Below, piece by piece: positions 28,785 through 39,700 of a stretch of DNA of 64,000 nt. The notes below the pieces were generated by a model. It saw nothing but the letters and a program-made list of their open reading frames with translations. It did no database searches and had not been told where the DNA came from. This stretch comes from Pseudomonas fluorescens (GTDB taxonomy: Bacteria; Pseudomonadota; Gammaproteobacteria; Pseudomonadales; Pseudomonadaceae): the NCBI RefSeq assembly GCF_001307155.1, contig NZ_CP012830.1, positions 3,532,501 through 3,596,500 on the forward strand, written 5' to 3'. Each line of letters starts with the position of its first letter. The first letter of the stretch is position 1. Position numbers and translations under genes: made by a program.

Positions 28785-29525
28785 ATGAAACACCTGGTGG
28801 CATTATTTGGTTTTTGCTTATTGACCCAGACGGCTCATGCCGGCCCGAGCATCAATGTCGGGACGGTGTATGACTATCTGGACGGGGACAAAAGTACTTA
28901 CTTGAAACGCGTGTTCAACGGAGGTGACAGCACCGCGTTCGTCAAGGTCAATATTCTCGAAATTATTTATGACGCCGATGGCAGCGCACGGGAAGAGCCG
29001 CTCAAAACCCAGGCCGACGCCACCGCGCGTGATGGTTTGATGGCCAGCCCGGCCCGATTGATCGTGCCGGCCAATGGCATGCAGGGCACGCGCCTGTTGT
29101 ATATGGGCGAGCGTGAGAAAGAGCGGTATTTCCGGGTGCGTTTCGTACCGGTGGTTCCGGAGAAGGAAGACGAGTTCGCCGTCTCCAGCGAAGAGCGTGA
29201 AGATTACAAGAAAGGCCTGTCCGCCGGGGTCAATGTGCTGGCCGGGTACGGCACGGTATTTTTCGTGCGCCCCAAGGAAACCCGCTTCGACAGCGCGATC
29301 GAGAACGACGCGCGCAACTACCGGATTCGCAACAACGGCAACAGCGTGGTGGTGATCGATGAGTTCAAGGACTGCGCGGTGAAAAACGAGCAGGACTGCC
29401 AGCCGACCACCAAGCATCACATTCTTGCGGGCCGGAGCTTTCAGTTCGAGAAACAGGCCGGTCGCGAATACCACTTCACTCTGGTTGAAGGCGAGAACAG
29501 CAAAAAACTCGACGTGAAGGGATAA
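28785..29525 (+). CDS. Fimbrial periplasmic chaperone (CooB/CfaA class)
   Basis: A 246-residue periplasmic chaperone of the alternate (alpha) chaperone-usher pathway. It has a clear signal peptide (HLVALFGFCLLTQTAHA). The mature chain begins GPSINVGTVYDYLDG and shows two immunoglobulin-like halves. The interdomain part includes RLIVPANGMQGTRLLYMGEREKERYFRVRF, where such chaperones keep the basic residues that bind pilin C-termini. Near the end, FQFEKQAGREYHFTLVEGENSKKLDVKG forms the last strand. It overlaps no neighbour, but the second pilin starts four bases later, so one transcript carries both. Confidence 0.87.
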   Translation: MKHLVALFGFCLLTQTAHAGPSINVGTVYDYLDGDKSTYLKRVFNGGDSTAFVKVNILEIIYDADGSAREEPLKTQADATARDGLMASPARLIVPANGMQGTRLLYMGEREKERYFRVRFVPVVPEKEDEFAVSSEEREDYKKGLSAGVNVLAGYGTVFFVRPKETRFDSAIENDARNYRIRNNGNSVVVIDEFKDCAVKNEQDCQPTTKHHILAGRSFQFEKQAGREYHFTLVEGENSKKLDVKG

Positions 29526-29529
29526 CGCC

Positions 29530-30030
29530 ATGTTCAAGAAACCGTTCCTGGTTTTTTCGTCCGCCGCTTTCGTGCTGGCCAGTGCTTCGGCCTTCGCCGC
29601 TCGGGAGGTTCATCAGTTTGATGTGTCGGTCTCTGTTCCTTCCCTGGGGTTTTATGTCATTCCCGCTGATTCAGGCTGGATTCATCAGGAGCAACAACTG
29701 CCTTGGAACCTGTCGGCCTCGAAGCTGGGCAGTTTGCGCAAGTATTTCGACGTGAAGAACGAAGCGGGCTCGATCAACGCGCGGCTTGAAGGCCGGCCGT
29801 ATCTGTCGAACGGCACCGATGCGCATGACATTAATTTACGCGTGTCGTTTAACGGAAAGTTGTTGAGCGAGCAGGAGAGCAGCGAAGTGGTTTCTTTGAC
29901 TGACGCCGCTCTTGGCAAACGCGTATTGCTCGAAATAGTGCCGATGCCACCCGCCGATGGGGTGTACCAGCCCGGCAAATATTTTGGCAGCGTCAACATG
30001 ATTTTCAATGCGGTGTTGGCGGGTGCCTGA
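29530..30030 (+). CDS. CS1-type fimbrial subunit (second pilin)
   Basis: A 166-residue pilin with signal peptide FKKPFLVFSSAAFVLASASAF. The mature sequence REVHQFDVSVSVPSLGFYVIP and the LGSLRKYFDVKNEAGSINARL block align with the first pilin of this operon, so the two are paralogues, but they have diverged strongly. Having two pilin genes suggests a shaft with a minor subunit or two alternative shafts. The start codon ATG 29530 lies four bases after the chaperone stop. Confidence 0.83.
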   Translation: MFKKPFLVFSSAAFVLASASAFAAREVHQFDVSVSVPSLGFYVIPADSGWIHQEQQLPWNLSASKLGSLRKYFDVKNEAGSINARLEGRPYLSNGTDAHDINLRVSFNGKLLSEQESSEVVSLTDAALGKRVLLEIVPMPPADGVYQPGKYFGSVNMIFNAVLAGA

Positions 30031-30161
30031 GGCCGGACGAGATCGCCCATTGCACGAGACGATCCCGCCACACGGCCACAAGCGTTAGAACAAAAAGAAG
30101 TGCCGATACTTATGTCTTTGAGTGCAGTCCTTTAACAGTTTTTGCAGGGAGTTTGTGAGCC

Positions 30162-31391
30162 ATGAAGGTAATAAGGGCATTGAAGCCTGCGAATGCATCG
30201 AGGGTTGCCGGTGTGTTGTTGGCAGTACTCACTACACCGGTGGTAGCGGTGACCGTGGAAATGAGCGCAATGTTCCGGCCTGATCCGGCAAAACCGATGC
30301 AAAATGCTTTCGAAAACACCACACCACAAGGCGGTTATTGCAAGGATCATCCGGCCTATTGCGAAAACGGGGTCTTCAGCATCGCCTTGCCGATTCGTTT
30401 CAGGTCTGTCGCGGCCATTCAGCCGTTGCATGGCGAACGCCAGGGGCCCATGTTCCGGGTTCCCTCCTCCTGGAAGGAGGTGACGGTCATCAATGACAGT
30501 ACCGGTGAACCCGAGACGGTTAAAATGCGCATCAACGGTATAGGCGCGGCCTATACGATCAAGGATCCTCTGCCGGGTGGTGTCTGGCAAAGTAGCTGGG
30601 TAAATGCCCCATCACCCTGTATCTATGGCGGAGTGGGTTATGGTCATGCCTTGTACTACGCTTTTTTTTGGCGAGTGCCGGCTAATGCAGGCGTTTGCTC
30701 GAAACAAGCACAGCAGCTGATTCCTGAATCACTCCAGTTTGCCTATCAGGATGTCAGTTTCTCCTATGAACTTATTACCCCCGATCCGCTAAAAATGTCG
30801 GCCGGCACTTACCGGGGTGTATTGAACTATACCGTCGGGCCTTATAAAGACTTCGACATGGGCGATATGTTGTTGCCCGATGATGATTTGATAACCCTTA
30901 ACTTCACCCTGAGGGTCGAACATACGCTCAAGGTCGAGATTCCACCGGGCGGCAATCGCGTTGAGCTGGTGCCACAGGGCGGCTGGCAGGCCTGGCTGAC
31001 TCAGGGGCGCAAGCCAACGCGGCTGTTTCGTGATCAGACGTTCAATATTTCGGCGTCGAGTCGCTTCAAGATGCTCGTGGAGTGCCAGATTACGGGGCTG
31101 TTCGATTGCATGATCCGTGACCCGGTTTCACAACGCGCAGCCACGGTGCAGCTCAGTGTCAGCCTGCCCAACGGCTTGACGGACGTCAGTGGGCAACCGG
31201 TCAAACGTCGTCCGTTGCACGTGGGCCAGGTGAATGCGCAAGCATTCAACCCCGGGTTTTATGTGGATCGGGCTCCAGGTGTTTTGCACTTCGAAATTGC
31301 ACGCTCTTACGTGGACTACATGTTGAAACCCGGGGTAGCGGCCAACTATTTCGGGAGTATCACGGTGATTTGGGACTCCGAAGTGGGATAA
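30162..31391 (+). CDS. Fimbrial tip adhesin 2 (CooD/CfaE class)
   Basis: A 409-residue paralogue of the tip adhesin at 27476. It starts KVIRALKPANASRVAGVLLA (signal peptide to about residue 30). The N-terminal domain differs from the first adhesin, although it keeps the Cys pattern QGGYCKDHPAYCENG. The part after about residue 245 is nearly the same: VEHTLKVEIPPGGNRVELV, WQAWLTQGRKPTRLFRDQT and the SITVIWDSEVG end. This fits variable receptor binding on a conserved pilin-like base. It is the last gene of the operon, 131 bp after the second pilin. Confidence 0.82.
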   Translation: MKVIRALKPANASRVAGVLLAVLTTPVVAVTVEMSAMFRPDPAKPMQNAFENTTPQGGYCKDHPAYCENGVFSIALPIRFRSVAAIQPLHGERQGPMFRVPSSWKEVTVINDSTGEPETVKMRINGIGAAYTIKDPLPGGVWQSSWVNAPSPCIYGGVGYGHALYYAFFWRVPANAGVCSKQAQQLIPESLQFAYQDVSFSYELITPDPLKMSAGTYRGVLNYTVGPYKDFDMGDMLLPDDDLITLNFTLRVEHTLKVEIPPGGNRVELVPQGGWQAWLTQGRKPTRLFRDQTFNISASSRFKMLVECQITGLFDCMIRDPVSQRAATVQLSVSLPNGLTDVSGQPVKRRPLHVGQVNAQAFNPGFYVDRAPGVLHFEIARSYVDYMLKPGVAANYFGSITVIWDSEVG

Positions 31392-31462
31392 CCGCGAGGC
31401 GCGAACCGGTTTGCCTGTAAAGCCCTGAAAGCGGGTCTGCGAGCCTTCAGGGCGGGTTACCT

Positions 31463-34400
31463 CTACACGGCCTTGCGCAACGCCTCGCGCGTCAACTGCC
31501 TGCTCAGTTGCTTCTCCTCGTAGCCGATGTCGTTCAACAACCTGCCATAGGCCACATCCGTCATGTCCTCATCGGTGAGCACAGCGCTGTCGTCGACGTT
31601 AAATTGCCTGGCGAGGTCCTGGACGCGTTGTTTGAGTGCCCGTCGTTGAGCAATCTGCATGCCTTTGGAACGGGCCCAGGCGTGTTGAGCTTCGCGCAAC
31701 TCATCCAGCAGGCCGGTCTTGTTTTCGTACAGTCGGGCATTGCGCCTGAATTCGATCGGGTAGGTGTTGCGCAGGTATTTCTCCCAGAAGGGTTGCTCGA
31801 TCATTTCATTGATCAGTCCATCGCCACTCTCCATCGACGTCACGGTGTCATAGGCGGTATCGAGCTTGGCTTGTTTGACTGCCGCCCTTTCGTGGTACAG
31901 CAGGGTTATCGATTGCCAAGGCAACTCCAGGCGTTGGGCCAGCCCGGTTTCAAACGCCAAAAACACCTGGACTTCATCCGGGTTAGCCTCCTCTATGTTC
32001 TCTGGGGTTTCGTTGCGTCGGCGAAACTCTTCGCGCGCGATGTCATCTACCCGCACCAGGCGAGCGGCGCCTTTGGCCAGGTTGACCAGTCGGCTTTCAA
32101 GGATCGCGCCTGACGTCGACAAGGCATAGGCTTCAGACGCGAGCACCTTGATGCCCATATGGTTGAACACCTGGGCCCCGGCATCTGCGCAGGTGGTAGG
32201 CGCTGTCGCCATCTCGAACAGTTCCTTGCGCAACTCGCTGTCCAGGTCGATGGCCTCGACCATTCGCCATACCCGGCTGCTGAGCTGTTTGCGCCATTCA
32301 CCGCCGGCCCGGTAATCGGCCGAGAGGGTCTGCTTCTGGATCAGCAAGAAAAAACCTTCAGAATCAGGTTCGGTCATCAAGTCGTGCCAGGCTTCTTGCC
32401 GGAAGGTGCCCAGCCCGGAGACTTCGGCACTCCACCATTGAGAGTCGTCGTTCATTGGCCATTGGGCCATCGCATCGGTAGCGGCTTCGGTATAGAGCTG
32501 CTTGGGAGAGATGCCGACCGAGCGCCGATAGTCTTTGAAAATGACCAGATTTACCTCTGAAAGATTCCTTTCGTACAAACGGGTTCGCGCCACGATGAAT
32601 GCATCCTCCGAGCCGGGTACGACGGTCGGGATTTTACTGATCGGGTTCTCCTGCAGATCCAGAAAAAAACCTCGCGGTCGACGCTTGCCGACGGGCGCGA
32701 AAAGGCCGTCGGGCCACGTGGTTGCGCCCGTGTTGCTCAAACTCAGGATGCTAAGCTTGGGCATGCGTTCAACGTTCGGTAACCTCGTCAATTGCGGGTT
32801 GTCATCGAGCCTGAGCGTTTCCATATGGGTCAGGTTTTTCAGATGTTCGACAGCCAAGGGTGTCAACGTGATGTCGTTGTTCATCAGCCGCAAAGTACGC
32901 AGGTAATGCATCTTGCCAATGTTTGCAGGCAACTGCGTCAACCCGCAGCTCCTGGCACTCAGCTGCCGAAGGTGAGGAAAGTCGCTCAACAGGCCGGAGG
33001 CGGTTTCGGAAAAGGTCGTGCGGTCCAGGTTCAAGGTGCTGACCTGATCGAGGTAGTGCTTGATATCCGGCAGCTCTTTCCACCAGCGTTCGAGATCAAG
33101 AACATCGAACGCTGTTGACAGATCCAGCGCATAGCCGCCGTCGGCGGTGATACTGCGTTCGCCGAAGACGGTGGGTTTTCTTTTAAAACAATCGACGAGC
33201 CGTTCGAAAATGTGTAGCCCGCCGCCTCGCACGAACCCTTGTCGATCCGGCCCCCACGTCTCGGGTTGCCGGTATCGCCAGCGATGGAGCAGCACGCGAA
33301 GATCATCCAGTTCGCGGTCCAGTCGTGTCAGTGTCCGATGCCCTTGCTCTTGCGAGCCCAGGGATCGAACAAAGGTATTGACCTCCCTGTCGTTGAAGTG
33401 GGGGTAGATGTCCTGCACCCGTTCGTCGAGCGTGGCAGCGGTGGTGGAAAAGCCGGGACCGCGCAACAGCAGCATGTCTTCATGGTCAGCCAACGGACGG
33501 ATCGGCGGTGCGGCGAGCGCTGTGCGGCGTTCGGCAGGCGTCTCGGTCTTGACCATCACCCATTGCTTGAAAAATGCACCCTGGCCAGGCCGATAACCCA
33601 ATTGCGTTTGTTGGTTTTTCGGCAAGGCCTTGAGCACGGCTTCGAAAAAATCAGCGGCTTCATGCAGTTTGTGGTTTTCAGCGTCCCAGACTTCGAATCG
33701 GTTCATGTCATCCTTGACCAGTATCCGGACCGTCGACGCGTCCTGCGCACCCACACTGCCACGCAGTGGTCCGGCATCGCCGCCTTCGCGAACCTCGATG
33801 CGCAATTGCGCGAACGTGTCGGTATGAATCCTGAGCGCGTTCAGTACCAGACTTTCGGTTTCCGGCACCCACTGCACCCCGTCGTGAAAGCCTTCGTACG
33901 CATGGTTGGTCCGTGCTTCGAAGGCCGCTTCACGCGCGCGGATCTTGAGGCGCAACGGTAGGCGTTGCTCCTGAGTCATGCGCACGAGGTCTGCACCCTC
34001 GCTACTGTTCAACAGCGTCTGCGCCGCTCGGGACGGCAGCTCTGGAAATGCCTGGCGAATGAGCCGGACCTGCGGATCGTCGGACGCTTCTGCCCCCTGA
34101 TACAGCTGATTGACGATATCGGCGTTCAGGCGGTTTGCTTCGTCCGCCAGACGATTTCGCAGCGCTTGCACCTGTTCGTTGTTGGCGGTTGGTCGACCGA
34201 GCACCGCTTGCAGCTCTTCTTCGCTGAGGAACTCGACAAGGCTTGGCGCAAACCGCTCGCTGAGGAGGTGGGACAGACTGGTTGAAAGGGTTTGCTCGTC
34301 GGTCGCGTCGGCATTGCCGTACTGGCGGAACCGCCCCGACATGTCGGCGTTTTCATAGACCCTCAGGGCTTTATCCGAAGGCCAGCCGTCCAGGTAAGTC

Positions 34401-36559
34401 GCCAGCGGTTCAAACCAGTAGGAGGACGGGTCCAGAGACCGGCCTGTTCGAATCCGCTGAATGGTTTGTCGGGTCTGGCGCTGGATGTTCAAGCGTTTGA
34501 GGCTGTCGTCCAGTAACGGTGGCGGGGCCGTATTGTCGACGTACATCCGACGCAAGGCACCGTCGTCGGTACCACTGGCGATGCGAACTTGCTCCAGCTC
34601 TGCGTCGCTGAAAGCGTCCACGGAGTGGCCGAGACGACGCATCAGTGTCGGGCTTGCCCACGCGCGTGGATTTTCGCCTTCGTGAGTCCAGGCACCGAGA
34701 CCGTTGTGTTTCAACTGCGGTGAATAGGTGTTGGAACGGTGTGGATGCTTGACGCGATAGCTACCCGTTTTCGGGTCTTGCTGCACGGCATAATGTTTTT
34801 CATCCAGCGGCAGAATGTCCTGGCCTTCGTGGGAGTGAATACCCAACGCGTCAGGCCTGGAGTTGGCCGGTAACGTGTAATCGGGCAGTTCGTAAGGTTT
34901 GAGATCGGGGTGCCACAGGCGGGGCTGGCCGTTGGGCAGTTCCACCGGTTTCATGCCTTCGATCAACGGCGAGAGCTTCAAGCGAGCGAACTGGCCAATC
35001 TGCGCGCCCGCCGCAAAGGCCGCCAGCTGAACGACGTCGGTCACCACGCCTACGATATGCTCGGCGGCTTCGATCCACAGGCCTTCGGTCAGGTCCACGA
35101 CAAACTCGATGACGTCGCTGGCAATCTGGTAAGCGCTGTAGGCCATCATCAATTCGCCCAGGCCCGGGACGAAGGGGGTGGCGATCATCAGCGCGACGTT
35201 GAAGAGGTCCGAGACTATTTTTTTGAAATTGTCCCACCAGGCCCAACGGGCGTTGCGATCGGTGTCGGCGGTGGACACGGCAATGTGTCGGGCGTCATTG
35301 AGGATCTTGTTGAGTTTTTGCTGGTAAAGGTACTCCCAGAATTCGCCGGTGATCGGTGCGGCGCTGAATTGCAGATTGGGCTTGGTGACCGGGACTTCCT
35401 GCCAGCCAGGACTCTGGTCCAGCGGTTCTTTCTGATGCCATTTCACCTCGAACAGGCGTTGTTGCAACCCGCCGAAAAAATGCCCGCGCTGTTGCTGATC
35501 GACGAACCGGCTGAAGTACTGCTGGTAAGTCATTCCTGTGGACGATATGACGTCGTTGTCGCGCAGCTGGCGAGTCAGTTCATTCATGAACGCGACGGTT
35601 GACGGGTACTCTTTCAGTGGATGCTCAGGGTCCTGTGGGACATAAGCGATCACCGGCGTAACGTCGCGGATTTTTTGTTCCGGGCGCGGTGTAATCAACA
35701 CGACTCCGGTCAGGAGCTTGTCCAGGATGGACAGTTCAGCGAACTGCATCACCCGGCCTTTGCGGGTGAGGTTGCGTTGGCCATCGAGCATCATCAGGAT
35801 CAGGTCGCGGGCATCGGCGTCGATGTCGCCGGTCATCACCGCCTGTTGCGCAGCCGCTTTAAAGGCGGCTTTCTCGCTCTCGACAATGTTGAGTTTCAAA
35901 AAGCCCTGTGCGAGGCCGTCACTGGGCAGCAACTGTTCTTCGAGGTATTGGGTATAGCGCGCGCCGATGTCCAGTTCGCGGCACAGGGCCTGGAACTGGG
36001 TGATGGACATTGTGCGTTTGATCGCCAGGATGTCGAAGTGCCCGCGAGCATCGGGCTGGCTGATGAAGTCGGAGTCTGGCTCACAGGTTTCAGTACGCGC
36101 GAAGTTGTGTAAGGCGGCGTCCAGCAGCGAGACGGTTCGGGTGACAACGCCGCCGGACGTGTTGATGACATACCAAGGGCGTTCCTTGGGTAGATAGAGG
36201 TGCAAGTAAGTGGTTCTGACATTGGCATTGACGCCGAACTGTTTTATCAGTGCATGGGTGAGTATGGGTTCTGCGAACTCATAAACATCTTGTAACTTAT
36301 CAATAAACCGGTCCACCTTGTTTTGAGCGGACCAGAGTTTAAGGTTGGCCTCTTGTAACAGCGTGTGATCGAAGTCTGTGGCTGTGGTTATCCATTGCGC
36401 AGCCCGTGTTTTTGTGAGGCTAAGCTCCCGAACCCTTTGCAATGAAGTGTTCTTGAAAGCGGGGTGGATCCGGCTCTTGATGAAGTCGTAATGGCGGCCT
36501 TTATTATCGCTTGCCTCCAGTGCCTGGCGAGCAGAGATACTTCCTTGTAAGTCAGACAT
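31463..36559 (-). CDS. Giant LRR protein with dermonecrotic-toxin-like region and NEL-type E3 ubiquitin ligase domain
   Basis: A 1698-residue protein. The long N-terminal half resembles the DUF6543/dermonecrotic-toxin-like region common in Pseudomonas effectors. A hydrophobic segment at about residues 445-520 could insert into a membrane. Five or so leucine-rich repeats at about 1176-1290 (LRQLSARSCGLTQLPANIG, LRTLRLMNNDITLTPLAVE) follow. The last ~320 residues fit a NEL domain, as in IpaH/SspH E3 ligases. The catalytic CxD motif is visible as Cys1457-Ala-Asp1459 (TTCADAGAQVFN). No signal peptide is seen, so export would use a type III or other system not encoded here. The gene is monocistronic and converges on the fimbrial operon. 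Host ubiquitination is inference. Confidence 0.75.
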   Translation of the reverse strand: MSDLQGSISARQALEASDNKGRHYDFIKSRIHPAFKNTSLQRVRELSLTKTRAAQWITTATDFDHTLLQEANLKLWSAQNKVDRFIDKLQDVYEFAEPILTHALIKQFGVNANVRTTYLHLYLPKERPWYVINTSGGVVTRTVSLLDAALHNFARTETCEPDSDFISQPDARGHFDILAIKRTMSITQFQALCRELDIGARYTQYLEEQLLPSDGLAQGFLKLNIVESEKAAFKAAAQQAVMTGDIDADARDLILMMLDGQRNLTRKGRVMQFAELSILDKLLTGVVLITPRPEQKIRDVTPVIAYVPQDPEHPLKEYPSTVAFMNELTRQLRDNDVISSTGMTYQQYFSRFVDQQQRGHFFGGLQQRLFEVKWHQKEPLDQSPGWQEVPVTKPNLQFSAAPITGEFWEYLYQQKLNKILNDARHIAVSTADTDRNARWAWWDNFKKIVSDLFNVALMIATPFVPGLGELMMAYSAYQIASDVIEFVVDLTEGLWIEAAEHIVGVVTDVVQLAAFAAGAQIGQFARLKLSPLIEGMKPVELPNGQPRLWHPDLKPYELPDYTLPANSRPDALGIHSHEGQDILPLDEKHYAVQQDPKTGSYRVKHPHRSNTYSPQLKHNGLGAWTHEGENPRAWASPTLMRRLGHSVDAFSDAELEQVRIASGTDDGALRRMYVDNTAPPPLLDDSLKRLNIQRQTRQTIQRIRTGRSLDPSSYWFEPLATYLDGWPSDKALRVYENADMSGRFRQYGNADATDEQTLSTSLSHLLSERFAPSLVEFLSEEELQAVLGRPTANNEQVQALRNRLADEANRLNADIVNQLYQGAEASDDPQVRLIRQAFPELPSRAAQTLLNSSEGADLVRMTQEQRLPLRLKIRAREAAFEARTNHAYEGFHDGVQWVPETESLVLNALRIHTDTFAQLRIEVREGGDAGPLRGSVGAQDASTVRILVKDDMNRFEVWDAENHKLHEAADFFEAVLKALPKNQQTQLGYRPGQGAFFKQWVMVKTETPAERRTALAAPPIRPLADHEDMLLLRGPGFSTTAATLDERVQDIYPHFNDREVNTFVRSLGSQEQGHRTLTRLDRELDDLRVLLHRWRYRQPETWGPDRQGFVRGGGLHIFERLVDCFKRKPTVFGERSITADGGYALDLSTAFDVLDLERWWKELPDIKHYLDQVSTLNLDRTTFSETASGLLSDFPHLRQLSARSCGLTQLPANIGKMHYLRTLRLMNNDITLTPLAVEHLKNLTHMETLRLDDNPQLTRLPNVERMPKLSILSLSNTGATTWPDGLFAPVGKRRPRGFFLDLQENPISKIPTVVPGSEDAFIVARTRLYERNLSEVNLVIFKDYRRSVGISPKQLYTEAATDAMAQWPMNDDSQWWSAEVSGLGTFRQEAWHDLMTEPDSEGFFLLIQKQTLSADYRAGGEWRKQLSSRVWRMVEAIDLDSELRKELFEMATAPTTCADAGAQVFNHMGIKVLASEAYALSTSGAILESRLVNLAKGAARLVRVDDIAREEFRRRNETPENIEEANPDEVQVFLAFETGLAQRLELPWQSITLLYHERAAVKQAKLDTAYDTVTSMESGDGLINEMIEQPFWEKYLRNTYPIEFRRNARLYENKTGLLDELREAQHAWARSKGMQIAQRRALKQRVQDLARQFNVDDSAVLTDEDMTDVAYGRLLNDIGYEEKQLSRQLTREALRKAV

Positions 36560-36725
36560 GCTTTTAATAAACCTTGAGTCTTTATCGGGAGTATCAGCCT
36601 AACGCCCGAGGCTCAAAGTAATAGCCTGAATTTCAACTGTTAAACAGGTGTTCGCGCGGATAAGGCATTGAAATTTACAATGCCGAAAACAACTAATTAC
36701 TACCTTCCTTTAATGTTCTTCTTCA

Positions 36726-39700
36726 TCAGCGCTGCGCTACGTTGACAGGCAGACACAGCGTGTTGCTCCCCGGTTGCAAATACGGTGTGAGAATCGGTGC
36801 CATCCCTTTAAGTACCTGCACCGGTAATGCCGAGGTGAATTTGAAGGCTTCGGCCGAGGCGCCTGGCACGAAGGCGGTCAGGGTGCCGAAGTGATGCTCG
36901 CCAATGTAGAACACGAACGTGGCGGTGCGGTTGATCGATTTCGAGCTCAGCACCCGTCCGCCGGAGCCGAAGGCTTCAATGCGGTTGTCACCGGTGCCGG
37001 TCTTGCCGCCCATGGCCAGCGGGGTGCCGTTTGGCAGTTTGAACGTACCGGCGACCCGTTTCGCGGTACCGGCGTCGACCACTTGCGACAACGCTTCGCG
37101 CATCGCCGTCGCCACTTCGGACGGCATCACGCGTTTGCCTTTGTCCGGGTCATTGATCACCGTTGTTTCATACGGCGTGCCGGCGGCGAAATGCAGGCTG
37201 TCGATGCGCAAGGTCGGCATCCGCACGCCATCGTTGAGGATCGTCCCGATCAGCTCTGCCAGAGCCGCTGGCCGATCGCCGGAGCTGCCGATGGCGGTGG
37301 CCAGTGACGGCACCAGGTGGTCGAACGGGTAGCCGACTTTCTGCCAACGCTGGTGAATGTCGAGGAAGGCTTCGATCTCCAGCATGGTCCGGATGCGGCT
37401 GTCGCGAGCGCTCTTGTGCCGGCTCTTGAACAGCCAGCTGTAGACTTCCTGACGCTCGAATTCACTGGCTTTGACGATCTGGCTGAACTTGGCGTCGGGG
37501 TGGTTCAGCAAGTAGCCCATCAGCCACAGATCCAGTGGGTGGACTTTGGCGATGAAGCCTTGATCGGGCAGGTCAAAGGCGCCTGGTCCGTAGGTTTTAT
37601 AGAGTTTTTCCAGGCGCTCGTCAGTGAGCTTTTCGTTGATCTTGCCGGCGGTTCTGTCGATATTCTTATCGGTATTTTTGGCCGTTTTCAGGTGTGCGCG
37701 GACAAAGCTGTTGAAGCTTTCCTGACTGGCTTCGGGCAGCAGGTAACGGTGCACCGCGGCCAGACGAATCGCCGTCGGGTGCATGCTGTCGAGGAAGGTC
37801 TCGAGGCGAGCCTGGGTGTCTTTTTTCTGGTACTTCTTCCAGAAGCGCAGTAAAAACGCGGTGCCTTCGTGGTCGGCGAATTGCGCCAGATACTCCTGGC
37901 GCCGTGGGTTGTCATCGTCACTGAGCAACTGGCCGCTGCTGTTGGGCCCCGAGTAAGTGCTGTAGCGCACCAGGTCGCGCATCAGGCGAATGAACGGCAG
38001 GTTGATCGATTCGCGCAGGGCATCGCGCAGGGTCGGGCTGCGACCGTTGTCTTCCTTGCGGAAGTTGTGAAAGGTGTGCAGGCCGCCACCGGTGAAAAAT
38101 GACTCGCCGGGGTTGGCCGAGTACGTACGGTTGAGCGCCGCATCGAGCATTTTCGGCAGGCTGCGGTCGGTGTTCTGGATCAGGTAATCGACGGCCCAGC
38201 GGCTAATCACGTCCTGCTCGGGGACCGCGGTTTTTTTCAGCTCGGCCGGTGACTGGTCGCCATAACGGTCGTGCAGTTCGGAGATGATTTGCAGGTAGGA
38301 GGTCAACACCCGCAGTTTGGCGGTGGAGCCCAGTTCCAGTTTGCTGCCTTCGTTGATGTCGAAGGGCTGATCGGTGCTGTCGGTCTGCACGCGCACCCGC
38401 GAGCCATCGGGGGTCCGCTCGAACAGGGTGAAGCTGTAACGCACCTGGGTCGTGCTGGTGGGGGTCAGCAAGTGTTCGCCAAGCAGGCCCAGTTGCGCCG
38501 CGTAGGTCGGGTCGGCCAAATGCTTGAGGTACGCGGTGGCCTTGGTTTGCAGGTCGTACTGCAAGGTGCTGGTGGCCGACAGGTCAAGGCGATCGAGGTC
38601 ATACAAAGGCCGATTGAGCAGGGCGGCCAGCCGACTGCGCGCCACACTGATGCCCTTGTTGGATTCGATCGGTTGAATGGTCGGTTGTTGTTGCCAGTCG
38701 CGGTAGGTCACCTTGCTGGCCAGTGCGGCAGCGGCCAGCGGGTCGTCGATCACGCCGTTTTGTGCGAGCAGGCGGATGTGGCTGTCGGTGAGTTCTGCCA
38801 GTTCGTCACGGCCATTGGCCAAGTAGTGTGAAGGCCGACGCTGGGCGATCATCAGTGACAGTACCTGACGCAGGGCCAGACCGCGTTGAGACAGACTCAG
38901 CGGGTCACTGGCAACACTTGTCAGGGCTTTATTGACCTGATTGAAATCGGCGCCGTACCACACGCGCAACCCTTCGGCCATGCCATGCACTTCACCATGA
39001 CCAGGCACCGCCGACAGCGGCACGCTGTTGAGGTAATCGCGCACGATATTTTGACGAGCCGTGAGGGTTTGCGGGCCATCCTGATAAGCACGCACGCTGG
39101 CGGAAATCATCTGGCGGATTTTCTCGCTGCCGGACACCGTGAGGCCATCGGGTGAGTGGCGGTATTTTTCCAGCTGAGTGGCCAGGGTGCTGCCACCGGC
39201 AGTCTGACCGGGCAGGTGCAGCAGTTTGGCGATTTGCGACCAGGCCGCCTTGCCAAAACGCGGCCAGTCCACAGCGGGGTTGGCCAGGGGTTGTTTGGGG
39301 TCGAGCAGGTCGCGGTTCTCGATGAATAGCAGGCTGTGCACCACCAGCGGCGGGATAGCGGCAAAGCTCGAATACAGCTGCTGCGGATAGTTGTACTGAT
39401 ACAACGGCAAGGCGCGGCAGTCGGTAATGGATAAACCGGCCTGGATTTTTTCCGCGTAGGGCACGAAGAAGCCCTTTTCGCTGTAGTTGAACAGTTTCGG
39501 TGAGAAACGGGTTTGCGCAGAGATCATGTAGCCACGCTTGAGCAAGCGCGGCAAAAACTCACCCAGAGAACTGTAGCCCAGGCGTTTGTCGAAAGGCCCG
39601 GCACCCGGATAGAAAATCGAATCGCTGGGCCCCGGTTGCATCGAGTAACTCAGCGATGCAGCAAACTGGCTGAATTCGCGCGCCTGCAGTTTCGAGGTAC

